Shown here: piece after piece, positions 26,071-37,724 of the stretch | How positions within the stretch are numbered: position 1 is the first letter of the stretch | Layout of the letters: each line of letters begins with the position of its first letter | Assembly (NCBI GenBank): GCA_008508345.1 | Contig: QNGE01000938.1 | Coordinates: 38,609-102,608, forward strand | Reading direction: 5' to 3' | Origin: Paragonimus westermani | Lineage: Eukaryota; Platyhelminthes; Trematoda; Plagiorchiida; Troglotrematidae | Length of the DNA: 64,000 nt | Notes under the pieces: generated by a model | What the model was told of the DNA's origin: nothing | Databases searched by the model: none | The model's input: only the letters and a program-made list of their open reading frames with translations | Translations under genes and position numbers: made by a program

Positions 26071-26315
26071 CTTTAGTGCAAAGAAATCGAACCCAACAAT
26101 ACTCATCGCAGGCTGTTAGTTTAGCGAGCAACACAGATTTCTCGATGGCACCAAGTGCTACCCCGAGTATGAAATCTGATTTTTTTTCCTCTTGCTTTCC
26201 GTTTTTCTTGTGTTCACTAGAATGTTCACCTACTGCACTGTATACACAGGACTACAGGAAACGATGCAGTGTACCTGAGACAGCTTGGTCGAATCTTTCA
26301 AACCCGTTTCCGTAA
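26071..26315 (+). CDS. Candidate terminal exon, serine and cysteine rich
   Basis: A very good acceptor (CCCCACTTTAATTCTTGCAG) ends at 26070. A phase-1 frame of 80 codons then runs to TAA (26313-26315). The product is polar at first (QQYSSQAVSLASNTDF), has a short hydrophobic, cysteine-bearing stretch (SSCFPFFLCSLECS) and ends with a basic segment. No domain was recognised and no AATAAA follows closely. It could be the end of an unknown + strand gene or an alternative last exon. Confidence 0.22.
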
Positions 26316-29300
26316 TGCATACTTCATCGAATTTACTAACCGGCTTTTTAATTATAGGTATGATAAATGACTAAAACGGTTAGACGGCTCATACGTATAT
26401 CTATATATTTATTTATTTATTTGTGTGTGCGTCTGTCTATGTTCCTGATGCGGACATGTTGTCTTTCAAAGTGAGTGTGAAACTCAAACGCTCTACTCGT
26501 CTCCTCTACCTGATTGTCCCGGACGCACGTGGATACATACGGAGACGGACATGAACGCGAAAACTAGAGGATGCGTGCTGGTGTGCCAAAAAACGAAAAT
26601 TGCTACAATCTGATAAAGCAATTGCCCACCTATCTGGAAAAATCTTCATTGCTCTTTGCCTTCGGGCGACAGCAATGTTGGTAACTCAGCATCGACTTAA
26701 GCTCGAGTTGAAAAGAAGGGATATAGGTTTGGTTGTTTTCAAAGTAACCTTGCTCAACGGTTGTCTGTGAACAAGCAAAATGTTTTCTCAGCGTATTCAA
26801 ATTAAGATGTAATCGTAAAAATTGGACTGAGTGCTCTATAGCACTGATTAATACAGAAAAACTAAATAAGTGAATTTCTGTAGAAATTAATTTCAAACGT
26901 GAGAATTACCTCGTTGTCCATGATCTTTTTGGTGTCTGAATATTCCTTTGGTATTATGGAAGTACCTAGTACAAAGTACTTGACCATACAAAATTAGTTG
27001 CACTATGTTTGAGACCGAACAAAAATTCATACTTTCTTGAGCAGTTGAGGAGTAGGTAGGTTTTGTTTCAAGCAACCCTCCACTCCCAAACCAGGTGATT
27101 TTAAATTAGTTGGATCCAGTGAAACTTGGTGATTAACGAGGGGCTAAACGAGGACAACTATACAAATTGGAACCTTGCGTGTTCAGAGATAGGTGACCGT
27201 AGTCAGGACCCGAACCAAAACGTGTACCGCTAAGCACCGTAGATCCAGATCGGTTTAAAAAACAATGCACCCAGCACCTCAGAGCCAGTCGAACAAGACA
27301 ATCAGCTGAATAAAAGATATTTAAAAAGGTTTTAGGGTGCATTACATTCTGGAAAATTCGCAAACACCACTTGATCCATTAATAAATGCCAGTTGATTTT
27401 TTCGATTAACGATCAGTTACCTGGTGTCGAGCATTTCTCAGCTACTAATTACATTCGAAGTAAACCTTATCCTTGAGAATCCGACGACTTCTAGAGCCAA
27501 TTTCCAAAGTCGTTTTTGAAGTGAACAAGATGAACGCCTTTCATTCGCAAGATCCTTTCGTTGCTTGACCGAGTACTGTATCAGTGGTTTTGTTATAAAA
27601 ATAGTAGTCCTAATGCTTTTCCTTACAATATACACCAAACTGAGGTTGGCGCTCAACCGATTTTAATTTCATTGTTAATCAGGTCGTGAGACTGATATGA
27701 AGTAGGTATTTTCCAGGCGGTGATTGCATCGATCTTGTAGTTTTTCCGTGTTATGGTGGCCTTCCTGCTTGGCTGATAGCTCTCATTCTCAAACAGGCCC
27801 GCGTAGATGTGGTAAGGTGGATAAGTCCTAAATCCTATAGATAGTCCTTTCTAACCGAAGTATGCTGTCTTAGTTGTAAACAAGGAACCCCAAGTGTGGA
27901 CACTGATAAAGCGACCGCTGTCCGATGAGTCTGTTTTGAATCAACTTAACTGACTATACTACTAAATAAACTAGCCGCCAAAGAGAACCTAGTTTTTGAT
28001 CTATCTTTATATTTTTAGTTTCAACATAAACTCTCAAAAATCCACCCATTTCTGAGTTGTATTCATTAGACTTGGTCTCTAGCGCATGGCGCATTAGTGA
28101 CACAAATCTAGGTAGACGTGACAATCGACACTGCTTTTAGTTTCGCGTAGTTCTTCACGTCAAACCATCTTTAAAGGCTACGAATATTTGTTGCTAGTTG
28201 ACGAGGTTTGACGAGATTTCTGGCTTGTAACTGAAACGTTATCAGCGAAAACATACTGTTCACATGATTGTTGCTTTTAAGTTAAGCACAGTGGGAGATA
28301 TCTCGAGTAGTCACTGTTGAAGTGTATATTCATTTTTTGGGAAGGTTCTCCAACATATCTCAACATAGCCATTGCTCCGAAAACGACATACACGACAGTG
28401 GATTACGTAGCTTATTTTTTGTAATGGCCTGTCAGCTTTGATTAATAAGTACACTTTCTTTCCTGAGCTCACAATCAGCACTGAGCCGGAATATTTTCAG
28501 AGGAATTATTCGAGGTTGTTCACAGATGCAAGCCAATGAATCTATAAGGTCATTTGTGTGACATTTTGTTCATCCTACCTTTCTTCCTGTTCATTTTATT
28601 ACGAGGTAAACCCAAATTTGTGTACTCACCAAATGCTCCGTCATTATCGACGAAGACTAAGATATCACGTTTGGTCTCACCAACAACGTGATTGATGCAT
28701 TGCAGACTGTCTGTTGCCTCTTCAGAGTACTACGTTGCGAAGTACGTAGTATCAGTGCATTGGCTGCCCCAAGAACAGTTAGGTCAGTGCGTAACATCAA
28801 GGACATGTATTCTGATCAATGAACTTGTTTACTTGGTTTGTTCTGTGCAGTCGCAACACTAGTGAGGTAGCCAATGTGGTGTATGATACATTGTAAATTA
28901 ATATGTCAACTTAGCTTGCAGCTTCATCATTACATTTGAAGGCGGAATAACAGTTTCCCATTGTCCAGTGGTAGACAAGGATAAGATCTGTAATTAGAGA
29001 AAATCATTGCTGTTATTCTCATTTTCAGTGAAACCATATCGTTCAATTTATGTAACTGGTGCTTGAAGAGGTGATTCATGTTGTATCCCTGTGCACGGGG
29101 TTCAAAAGCATCAATCTCTTTATCCTGAAGCAGCTATTCATGTGTACGGATGACGGCAAAAGCCAGACTTTTACTTGCGATTCTGAAACAAAGGAGCATT
29201 GGGACTATTTTTTCGGTTGCTTCTCACTATAAGGATATCTCATTTTGAATTTAAGAAGCCTGCTATAATGTGCGCTAGATAAGAGTCTCGTCATTGCATT

Positions 29301-30831
29301 TGGAACAGGAACTTCGCTTGCTAAAAAGCTAAGTACTTTGGGGCTTATATGATGCCCTAAATGGCGACCAAACAGCTACAGTTTGGCTGAAGTGATGAAT
29401 TGTATTCTAATTTAAGGGAGATTTTCGTGGATTTTCAGGTTGAGGGGAACTTTTTACTCATCAAAGTATGCTTGCAGAACTTATAAACACGCTTTCTGAT
29501 GGTATTTTTAGGCTAGCTTACCAGCTGGTAAGCTAATTTCCGGTTGTTTTGGGCTCCACCAAATTATCGAACGGAACGACTTCCAAACAATACTATCTGA
29601 TGTCTCCAGGTAACAGTGGAACGGATGGTCAGTCAAATCCAGATATGAAACTTCTTGGTTTCCAGCGTAGTTGTGCAGCCCAGATTTCACACTATTTGCA
29701 GCAACTAGACATTCAAACCTCGTAGCTTGTTCTAGTATTACAGAAGCCCATATCTTACACAACTGGATCTCAAAGTTCCGTCACCTTAACTGACCACCAT
29801 AAACGTAGTGCCCCCAAAAATGTGAACGACCTTCATATGCTAAGAGCCCAGCTTGCCTCTGACTGCCGTTTCTTATTACAAACTTGTTGCAATTGAAAGC
29901 TATCACCTCCCGTGTTGAACTTCTAACCATACTAACCCTCAAACCACTTTTTCTATGCCCCTGTGGCACAGGCATGTCATCATAGGCATGTCATCAGCTC
30001 AACATACAGCATGACTAGATGGATCCATCCCGCCCACAGGTCTTACTTATGGGAAACATCCTAGATCGACCGATATTTTCGTTAGTTAATCACAAATATC
30101 GCAAACCGATTTGAAGTAATCTACCCTCCAGGGTGTTGTGGTAGCTAGTACCTGCACAATCACACCTAACATTACATGTGACGTGAGAGGGAAGACAACT
30201 TATTATAATAATTTATGGACAACAGTTATTAAAAGCCGATGTGAACGAACTCGACTGTTCAAGAATAATGCAAACATTAACAACTTGCGGTTGATAACGG
30301 GAGTCCTGAACCTACTCAGTACTACAAAGCTAGGTTTGTCAGTTTATATCAGTTAATTTTAAGGGCACTTTTTGTGGGAAACCATGACCTCAATAGAATG
30401 AACGTGAGGTCACGGTATTCCGAGAAGACCATCCATTGTTTTTGGTTAAACAAAATTGACTAGGAACGGAAGTGTTTATTGTTAGTAAAACTTCCCAACG
30501 TTCTTGAAACAGATGAGCCGTCCAAAGCAAAGCTCTTCCCACTCAAAGATGACAGACACGTGCTATGGATGTTACTCGCAACTTAAACATTTGCGTAACC
30601 ACTCCACTCATTTGGCTTTGTCATTTCACGTGTGCTACACAACGCCCAACACTAGACGCCGGGTCGTAACTTTCTCTATTGAAGACAAGTTAGGTGATCC
30701 AAAGTCACTGGAGCGCACTGATACTTCAACTAAACAGAGTGGATTCTTTTTTCTGTATTGGACTACCAAAGCTTTTCGCTGAATCAAAAGGTTAAACGGA
30801 AAACTATCTGTCTGTTACAAACAAAACTCAG
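26316..30831. other. Stretch with no supported gene
   Basis: Frames of 60 to 92 codons occur on both strands without motif support. Noted are a B-box-like element at 27206-27216 (reverse orientation), an 8-bp inverted repeat at 28728-28735 and 28744-28751, and a 14-bp direct pair AGGCATGTCATCA(T/G) at 29970-29997. An open frame at 30504-30782 begins beside an acceptor-like AG but has no recognised content. Confidence 0.45.
26393..26434. repeat. Short simple repeat (ATTT and GT units)
   Basis: A run of TAT and ATTT units passes into a short GTGTGTGCG tract. It is ordinary low-complexity DNA. Confidence 0.7.
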
Positions 30832-30946
30832 TACGATGGATTTTCAAAAGCTCTGAGTTACCCAAAAAACCGATCGTCTGGTGGTGGACGTGCTGAAAAT
30901 GAATTCGGAAGTGATAGTGAAGGGTTACCACTAAGCAGAAAGAAAG
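30832..30946 (+). CDS. Weak candidate exon upstream of the LAR-like gene
   Basis: A frame open across 30791-30963 reads as a polar linker (for example RSSGGGRAENEFGSDSEGLP) and ends AAGAAAG before GTACTT, giving phase 1. A possible acceptor is AACTCAG at 30825-30831, giving phase 0. The next candidate, 31043-31201, begins in phase 1 after a 96-bp gap that has GT and AG ends. Its position before the first certain FN3 exon would suit an N-terminal part of the receptor, but no immunoglobulin or FN3 motif is present here. Confidence 0.15.
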
Positions 30947-31042
30947 GTACTTGCAAAGAGTAATTACAACTTCTACTGTCCATAAATCAGCTTTGTGAGA
31001 GCAGAAAACAGTAATTAAATATTTTGTACTTTGTGATTTTAG

Positions 31043-31201
31043 TCGAAAAGGACCATTCTAGACCTATCACAATGTACCTCACCTTCTCATTTAGTCTGCT
31101 AAAGTCAACGAGCTGCCCTCGTTGGATGACTAACATAGTTAAAGAGGTTCAATGTGAGGATCAGAAACAATACTACTTTTCAGCTAACCTAAAAAACGTA
31201 G
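31043..31201 (+). CDS. Weak candidate exon, faintly FN3-like at its end
   Basis: An acceptor tract (TTGTACTTTGTGATTTTAG) ends at 31042 and a good donor (GTAAAT) starts at 31202. The segment is 159 nt with phase 1 at both ends, the same phase as the FN3 exon borders downstream. The end reads QYYFSANLKNVG, which resembles the F strand of an FN3 domain (Y.F.A.A.N..G). The rest does not show the usual tryptophan and proline positions. If real it would be near the place of FN3-1, but the G strand would be missing at the junction with 33491. Confidence 0.22.
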
Positions 31202-33490
31202 GTAAATATTCAAAAGGCGTAACCGCAAGACCGTTGTATATCAAGGGGTATTTCAGTAACTTTAAGTAAAAATGTGTTCTTTTGCCATAAAACTAACCGT
31301 CGCTCCTGTCCACCACGAACTGATAAAGTATAATGAACAGTTTTGTAAAGCAGCCAATGTATTCCCAACAGTACATCGACGTGAATAAAAAACGAATTCC
31401 ACGTTAGACTAACGCTCAAGGTGGCACATATGGGGTGGCTTAGGCAAAGTCACTAAACGCCACCAACAAATACAAAGTGGCATTCCGACCTTGCATTGCT
31501 AGGTGGATAACGGGTAATGGATGTGCACTCATCCTGGTTTTGGTCGAGTACAGTCGATCAGACGAGATCCCATAGTCATCTGCGATACCGAGTGATGCAT
31601 TGTTAAGCATACCTCAAAAAAACATTTTGGTCTCCATCCAAAAGAATTTGAGCTTGAAAAGATCTCTGAACGGCTCCAGCGTCAATCTCAACTTTTAATA
31701 GGTCCGTCTTATGTGAATTAACAAGGCGTTAGGATGACTGGAAACGTTAATCAAACAAGATGGGCACACATTCTCTTGAACTGCTCTTAAGAGAAAGAGG
31801 TTTCTTCCGGTAATACAGTCGAGTTCACCATGAATGTTCAAGCAAGGATCATTTCGACGACGTTGGACCTTTCCCGCCGTTTATATAATGCGGTACATGA
31901 CAGTCGTTTTCTTTTAGTGGTTAGCAGCTTCACTTTAGTTTGAAACTGTTGCAATCAGTTGTTTCGTCGACATCTCATTAACAGGTTTTGACACTTGGCA
32001 ACAACACTGATTCAGTGTGAAGTACTTTGTTTCAAACGGGTAGTATCGACGTATTTTATGAAAAGGAGTGGTGGATTTCGACTAGATCAACGATTGCAAA
32101 AACTCATCGATAGTCTGGCTACATTCACAGCTACGAATTTTTGTGCTCAGCTTACAGTGGGTGATAAATAAAGTCAGTTGTTTGTGTCGCCCCATTGAAA
32201 CACCTTGCAGTTCTATGTGTAACACTTCGTAATCCAATTAAAAGTAGTCTTCCAGCAAGAAGATGTGAGATTATGTACGTTATACCTTCATTATGTGTTA
32301 CTTTCGCTTTACAATTAATGTGTTTCGGACTGACTTTTCCAGTGATCGCTGCTTGCGCTTAACAATAGATACATATCCGCCCACTAACTACATACACACT
32401 TGGCACAGCGACTGATTTCTTGAAACCCAAAAGCAAAAACAATGTCATCTCTGCTCAATTACGCTAGTATTTTCCCTTCAGGAATAGGTCTGTGTATCGT
32501 GTAATGAATATCAGTAGTATCAGAAACATAATTGTTCCAAATTCAAAACAAAATTAAAATTTCCCACGGTGAACTTTTTAATGGACTTTCACAACGACTT
32601 TTCAAAAACGTGAAAATGTTGGTTTTTAATGGCATTCTAAGGTTTGGTTGTTTTCAGTATTTTTGTCTCAATGATGAGTACACAGGACTCAAAGGGACAC
32701 TAGGTTCTTTGAGAACCTGGGTGGTCTCACAACAACGGCACGGGTGTGTGTCACAGGGTGAAATGATACACTATTTAGATTGCAGTCTGAATTGTTTAAA
32801 ATGGACCAACATTTCCCCTCTTCATTGGAGAGCTGGTCGTTCAACAAGCTCAGTGGTCCTTGTCGCAGTTTGATGAGGGCGCGTTCAATTCTTCTAAAGC
32901 CAGCAGACTCTCACACCAAATGTTGAAATTGCCCAAACTATCTGCCTTCAGTTCCAACCTCCACATTTTTCATTCAATAAAACACGTGTTTAGCTTTGGC
33001 CATTACCTTAATGAAATCAACTTTTGACATTAAGTGGTAACTGTGGGCACAGAATATTTCCAAACCTATCGCTTGGTTCTCTTAGTTTGAAAAAGCTATT
33101 CGCCTCTAGGTGGAATTTTACTAAGTTCAGCGGTTACCAGTTACCTGTGATTAGCAGGAAAGTTTGGTTTCATTATGCAGATTGAACTCCATCAGCAAAT
33201 GATCGCAGCTGTCGCATTCCCGCAAGTTTTCCAATCAATTAGTTAAGGCATTGTTCACAGAAGTACTTCACTTAAGGACTCGTCTACTGACGCATAATAT
33301 GGGCTTGTGCATCGTGTAGATGTTATAACTAGTTGAGCGCTGAGCAATAACCTGCAATTTGCGAGTTGTTCTTCATTAATTTTTCTGACAAATTAAATGC
33401 AGCAAGGCGATAATTCATTAACAATTCAGCCAACTGTTTTCAAACAAGTTTTCTCCTTGATCATCTATTGGTTTTCTGTCGTTTACACAG
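31202..33490. other. Stretch before the first certain FN3 exon; no supported gene
   Basis: If the LAR-like gene extends further 5', this is intron. A 113-codon open frame at 32532-32873 has no recognised domain and no clear splice context, and is probably chance. Confidence 0.5.
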
Positions 33491-33591
33491 CTCCAAGTTC
33501 ACCACCACAAGTATTTCATGCCACCGTCGTCTCCCCCACATCTGTACTTATCACATGGAAACCACCTTTGGAATCAAATGGACGCATCACG
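33491..33591 (+). CDS. LAR-like receptor tyrosine phosphatase exon: FN3-2, first half
   Basis: The acceptor TCGTTTACACAG ends at 33490 and the exon starts in phase 1; the donor GTGAGC starts at 33592 and ends it in phase 0. The product reads APSSPPQVFHATVVSP, then SVLITWKPP, then NGRIT. This is the A, B and C strand part of an FN3 domain, with the conserved tryptophan and the PP that follows. In vertebrate and insect LAR-family proteins the second FN3 domain begins APSSPP and continues into GY.VYYT, exactly as the next exon does. These domains are in the extracellular region, which binds proteoglycan and synaptic ligands. No start codon or signal peptide belongs to this exon, so the gene must begin upstream. 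Confidence 0.9.
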
Positions 33592-35853
33592 GTGAGCAAT
33601 GCGTTATGTCGCCTATGTAAACTAGTGTATATAATCGTTGGACATCTACAAAAAATCTTGTTTACTTTTCCCGAAGATGGAATCCGAAAGTTTAGTAATC
33701 CATTTTTATTTCGTAATCCACATTTTGCTTCATGGTTAGTTAATATATGGGTAAACTCATCGGCAATGTAATGAATAGATACGAACGTGAACTGACAAAT
33801 AACCTAATTAAAATGAATATTAATTTTTTAAAAGGTTTCAAAACTCGCGTTACTGTTAGTCGCACGGACAAGCCTTCATCCGGTGCTTAGATATGAGTGA
33901 ACTCAGATATCATTTAAAAAAGGGAGCTGTTCTTGTTGGATGCTGATCGGAACAAACGTGAACAAACGCCACAGTGAATCACTATACATTCACATTGTAC
34001 TACTCATGAGTAGTTCAAAGTCCTATCAGTAACCTGAGTATATATGGACATTGCCCCGTGTATCATGGCAGCACTCGTTGCCTGGTCACAAAAGCAGCGT
34101 GGTTATATGAAGCGATAAGTTTTCAAGCGATGTGCCCGTGGAACGCATGCTCTCAAATGCCTATATACGGGATGGTGTACCTTTCGGTCCATATAACGTC
34201 CTGATTGCGACTATTCGTCAAAACACCTTGTTGGTTAATTCGGTGATCGAATGATATTCGAGATGACCCATTTCTGCGAATCAACGTATTGAATAGTAAT
34301 CATTACACATGTTTGCAATCCACGATATTGGATGCATTAATCAATTTATCAAAAAATTTCAAGGATGTCTGAAGCTCCACAAAGATTTTCACTTGCGAAA
34401 CACCACTTAAAATTTAGATATTGCTTCCTGTTAGTGAAGCTCTCTACAACTCCCACGTTATCCCCATTTTACGAAATTTACTTCAGTGGCATCCTCTGTT
34501 CAAGCACTTTTTCACAAAACGTCTCGAACTTATTTTGGTAATTCCTTCATTTCTTGAATTTTGCTTTATATCCTCACTTACAAAACAAACAAATACAGAT
34601 TGCGTCGTTCAGAATGTTTGTTGTCTCTGTCAATATAAGCAACTGTGCAACCCACGGCAGAAAAAAACATAAATGGATTGATAGTTATGTTAAAAAAATA
34701 AAGGCAGCAATGAGAACCGGACTCGAACCATCGCAGATAGACCTATGTTTTCGCGAAGGTTTCTGTCTGCTATATTCAGATAGATGGTCGGTTGGTCATC
34801 GGTTTACACATAAATTTCGTAGCAACCAACAGATCGTTTCAACCATGGGCTGAATGCGTTAATCATTGATTTTATCAATGACTTAAGTTTTTTGCAAGCA
34901 TTTGTGTTGACTTAAAGGACTACTTCATGACACTTTCTCCAACTGCCGATCGTAAAAGCTTTGAATGAGACAGGTTTTCTTCACCAAACTTTCTCATTAG
35001 ATGCCACAAAAAAGTTTATTTTCACACAAACAATAATGTTTTTAGAACTTGCAAGACACTTATGTACATCAATCTGAGTGTAATATTCTTCTTAATAGGG
35101 CATAAAAAACACTTTTACGTCAGTAGTGAAGTTTGGGGAAATTTCTTCCATTCTGTGTAAACCATATATTGGTTTGCACCCAAGCGTTACAATTTAAGAG
35201 TTACATTGTGTTCATCTCTCGACGTATTCTATTGAATGAATTGGCTGTACACTTAAAGAGGGAGGGATATCAAGCTTTCTAGGCTAAGTGCAACTAACCC
35301 CAGATCACACAGTCCCATTCGGTTATACTGAACATCTGTTTCATTTTGGAACAGATTAGTAGACGCGAGCTTCGTTCTTGTTGAATACTACTAATGGTGA
35401 CATTCAACAGCAACACGAGAATCATCTTGCTTCTACGGCCAATATTTTATTAATCTCGCGAAAATTATTGTGATATCTTTCACTGACATTTTTCAATAGT
35501 TCCCATTGGTCAGTGGGAGGCTGTCGAGTCATTCAGAAAGACTAATCACTTACTGATCTTAAGATTCCGACTGACTCATTAGACTTATAGGTTGAATTCG
35601 GCTGTGTTAATTTTCCATTCCAGTGTTTTTTTAGAATAAAAGATAAACGTGCTGTAGGGCGCCCTCTCCAAAATGATAATTAGAAATATTCACGCGTCAA
35701 CTAAGAAATATAATTCAACGGCATCTGACGTCAGAGTTTGTTAAATGAAGTATGTCGAAAAATGTGCTTTATGTTTCGATACCAAATTAAAATTTTCAGC
35801 CAACTGGTTTCTTACATGAGAACAAACTACGTTTGTCACGATCTTTTTTCTAG
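33592..35853 (+). other. Intron within FN3-2
   Basis: GT-AG intron of 2.26 kb in phase 0. It contains a B-box-like GGACTCGAACC (34719-34729, reverse orientation) next to an A-rich tract. No tRNA cloverleaf could be drawn around it. The open frame at 34554-34853 has no motif. Confidence 0.75.
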
Positions 35854-36046
35854 GGTTATAAGGTGTATTACACCACTAGACCTGAAGATCCAGTCAGTTC
35901 ATGGCTGGTTGCTCGAACTTCCGAAGAACGTCATCATATCACGCAGCTTGCTTCCAATGCGACATACTACTTAAAAGCTAACGCGTACAATGCAGCAGGT
36001 GATGGACCATTCAGTGAAGTTCTCCCAATAATTGTAACCCCTGGAG
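35854..36046 (+). CDS. LAR-like receptor tyrosine phosphatase exon: FN3-2, second half
   Basis: The acceptor TCTTTTTTCTAG ends at 35853 (phase 0) and the donor GTGAGT starts at 36047 (phase 1). The exon encodes 64 residues. GYKVYYTTRPEDPVSSW forms the C and C' strands with a conserved tryptophan. HHITQLASNATYYLKANAYN supplies the E and F strands, with the tyrosine and A.N pattern. GDGPFSEVLPIIVTPG is the G strand. The GY.VYYT...P...W pattern is a signature of the second FN3 domain of LAR, PTP-delta, PTP-sigma and insect DLAR. It joins the previous exon without a gap to make a complete FN3 of about 98 residues. One N-glycosylation site (NAT) is visible. Confidence 0.92.
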
Positions 36047-36684
36047 GTGAGTTATAATCGTACATGGTGTGTTTTTATCCATTTAGGTTTTTGAAAAAGA
36101 GAAACATGTGAACCTGAGAATAACGCAATTATACTGGTACCCGTCTTTTGTGCGCATTTCTCTACAATCTAAAATCTACGTATGTATACATACACAAAAT
36201 CACACGGTAAATAACAAATTTGTGCTAACTAGCCATTCACGTTAACCTGAAACAATGGTCACGTTCACTAATGCCAGACTTAGCGATGTTGTAAGCTATC
36301 TGGCATAAACACGGGTATGAAAGTTTCACCTACTTCCAGAAGGCCTGGATTAGATCTGTTTTTCCACTTGAAAGGCTACAAAGTGATAAGCTTGCCAGAA
36401 TAATGTTTTGGTAGTATAGCCTTCGATGATCCGGGTTTTCTGCACATATGCGACATACCAGCCGCTCTGTGGTCTGCTGTTCACCCGTTCTAGTAAACGA
36501 GCCTGTCTTCGGTCTCGTTTCTTGTCTGTTTGGTCAGGCAGTTTGGTGTTCACAAGTTATCGGAACAGTGAAGGAGTGAACTCAGTCACGAGTATTGCAG
36601 AGGAATGATGATGGAATCTCAGGTTTTATTGTTTTTGTACTCACCTAAAAGAGAGCTCAAAGTATCATCTCTCTATATTTTCAG

Positions 36685-36821
36685 TTAGTTCTGTTGTGGT
36701 CCATTTGGAAGAGAATCCCTGTATATGGTGTAACCTCAAAGAGACGGAGGGGCAACAAGAGACAACCATGAATTGTTCCACGTTGAACACCACGCAGCCG
36801 AAACACAGTTATGTTGTTGAG
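36685..36821 (+). CDS. Candidate exon, cysteine-bearing, inside the FN3-2/FN3-3 intron
   Basis: A strong acceptor (CTCTCTATATTTTCAG) ends at 36684 and a donor (GTACAC) starts at 36822; phases are 1 and 0. The product, about 45 residues, has SSVVVHLEENPCIWCNLKET and then NCSTLNTT with N-glycosylation-type sites. It is acidic and extracellular-looking. The C..C spacing in PCIWC is slightly like a PSI motif, but too little is present to name it. Its start phase matches the end of the FN3-2 exon at 36046, so it could splice after FN3-2 as an alternative exon. Its end phase (0) does not match FN3-3 or the frame chosen for the next segment. Confidence 0.3.
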
Positions 36822-37224
36822 GTACACGTGTATATATTCAAGTCAATTCTGGCGTTTGCATTAACGCCACAGAATAAACTATTAATGCGATCTTACTTAG
36901 CTTTAAAGCGTGATGTCTCGTAATGGGATGTTTTTAGGTGGCTTGTTCTATGGCCTCGTAACACACACACATAGAATGCAAGGTATACCAAAGCACAGCC
37001 CGTGGTTTTAGTTTAAAAATATCTCACTTCCTTATTTGGGATAAAATCTAACATTCGGTAAAACGATTATAGTTCTTAATTCACTGATGGTACAGCAATA
37101 AGTACAGCAATAAGTAAATATCGAAACGTTGTATTGTAAATAACTTCCCGTTTTTTGCTAATATCGAATGTGGTTGGAAGCTACAGTTTATTATTTTCTT
37201 CCTTATGGTGCTGATCATTGCCAG

Positions 37225-37438
37225 AAGGTGAGTTTCAAACCAACAATCCCTGCTTATTCCGTGCACCACAGACGCACTTGTCTTTCACTGATAATCTTCA
37301 AATTGTAACATACAAGTTGACGATGCATTACAAAACCCACGCTGTCTTGCAAAATTCCAAAAGCACAAATTGTCCCACGAGGTTTATGCAATTCTTGTGC
37401 TACTTGCTAATCGCTCGAAACACTCCCTCGGATGCATG
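37225..37438 (+). CDS. Candidate exon, beta-strand rich, inside the FN3-2/FN3-3 intron
   Basis: The acceptor TGATCATTGCCAG ends at 37224 and the donor GTGACT starts at 37439. Phase 1 in and phase 2 out gives about 71 residues. The product reads FQTNNPCLFRAPQ, then LQIVTYKLTMHYKTHAVLQN, then NCPTRFMQFLCYLLIARN, with three cysteines and a strand-like pattern. The phase-2 end matches the phase-2 start of the candidate at 38346, and the junction codon would be a cysteine. All three frames are partly open here, so the frame is uncertain. Confidence 0.25.
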
Positions 37439-37724
37439 GTGACTATACCCTACATGAACACATTTGGAGTACTTTTGCCCACTAATTATGTAAGACATTG
37501 TCTCGGATTAGGAGGTGCCTCACCTGCATTCATATACTTTACATTTAAGGAGATTTTGAACAAAACTTAAGCCTAACTCAATCATACATCGCAGTTTCAA
37601 CAACACCCACCATTAACTGCAGCTCTCATAGTAAACTGGACTTTCTCCATCAGGTTTCTTTCTATAAAAAAAACTCTAGACTCAAATTTCCCCTACGCTG
37701 TACGTTCTGCTTTTTGAGTCACAG

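Noticed and set aside
28728..28751. 8-bp inverted repeat as a regulatory hairpin
   Set aside because: Stem of only 8 bp with an 8-nt loop is expected by chance in 64 kb.
29508..29975. Two consecutive - strand frames (84 and 64 codons) as a retroelement
   Set aside because: No RT, integrase, protease or RNase H motif could be identified in any frame.
32532..32873. 113-codon open frame as a gene or receptor exon
   Set aside because: No FN3 or Ig pattern, starts with a non-ATG codon, and has no matching splice signals.
34650..34800. A tRNA gene on the - strand suggested by GGTTCGAGTCC
   Set aside because: No acceptor stem partner for the expected 3' strand, and the five bases on either side of the T loop do not pair well; at most a SINE or tRNA remnant.
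36350..36608. Overlapping + and - open frames as the first exon of a nested gene
   Set aside because: No signal peptide on the + strand, no donor in the needed phase with good consensus, and both strands are equally open.
37370..37570. Alternative frame through 37.4 kb ending in FTFKEILNKT
   Set aside because: Competes with the frame that links to the 38346 segment; its acceptor was not found. Left as an uncertainty about frame choice.
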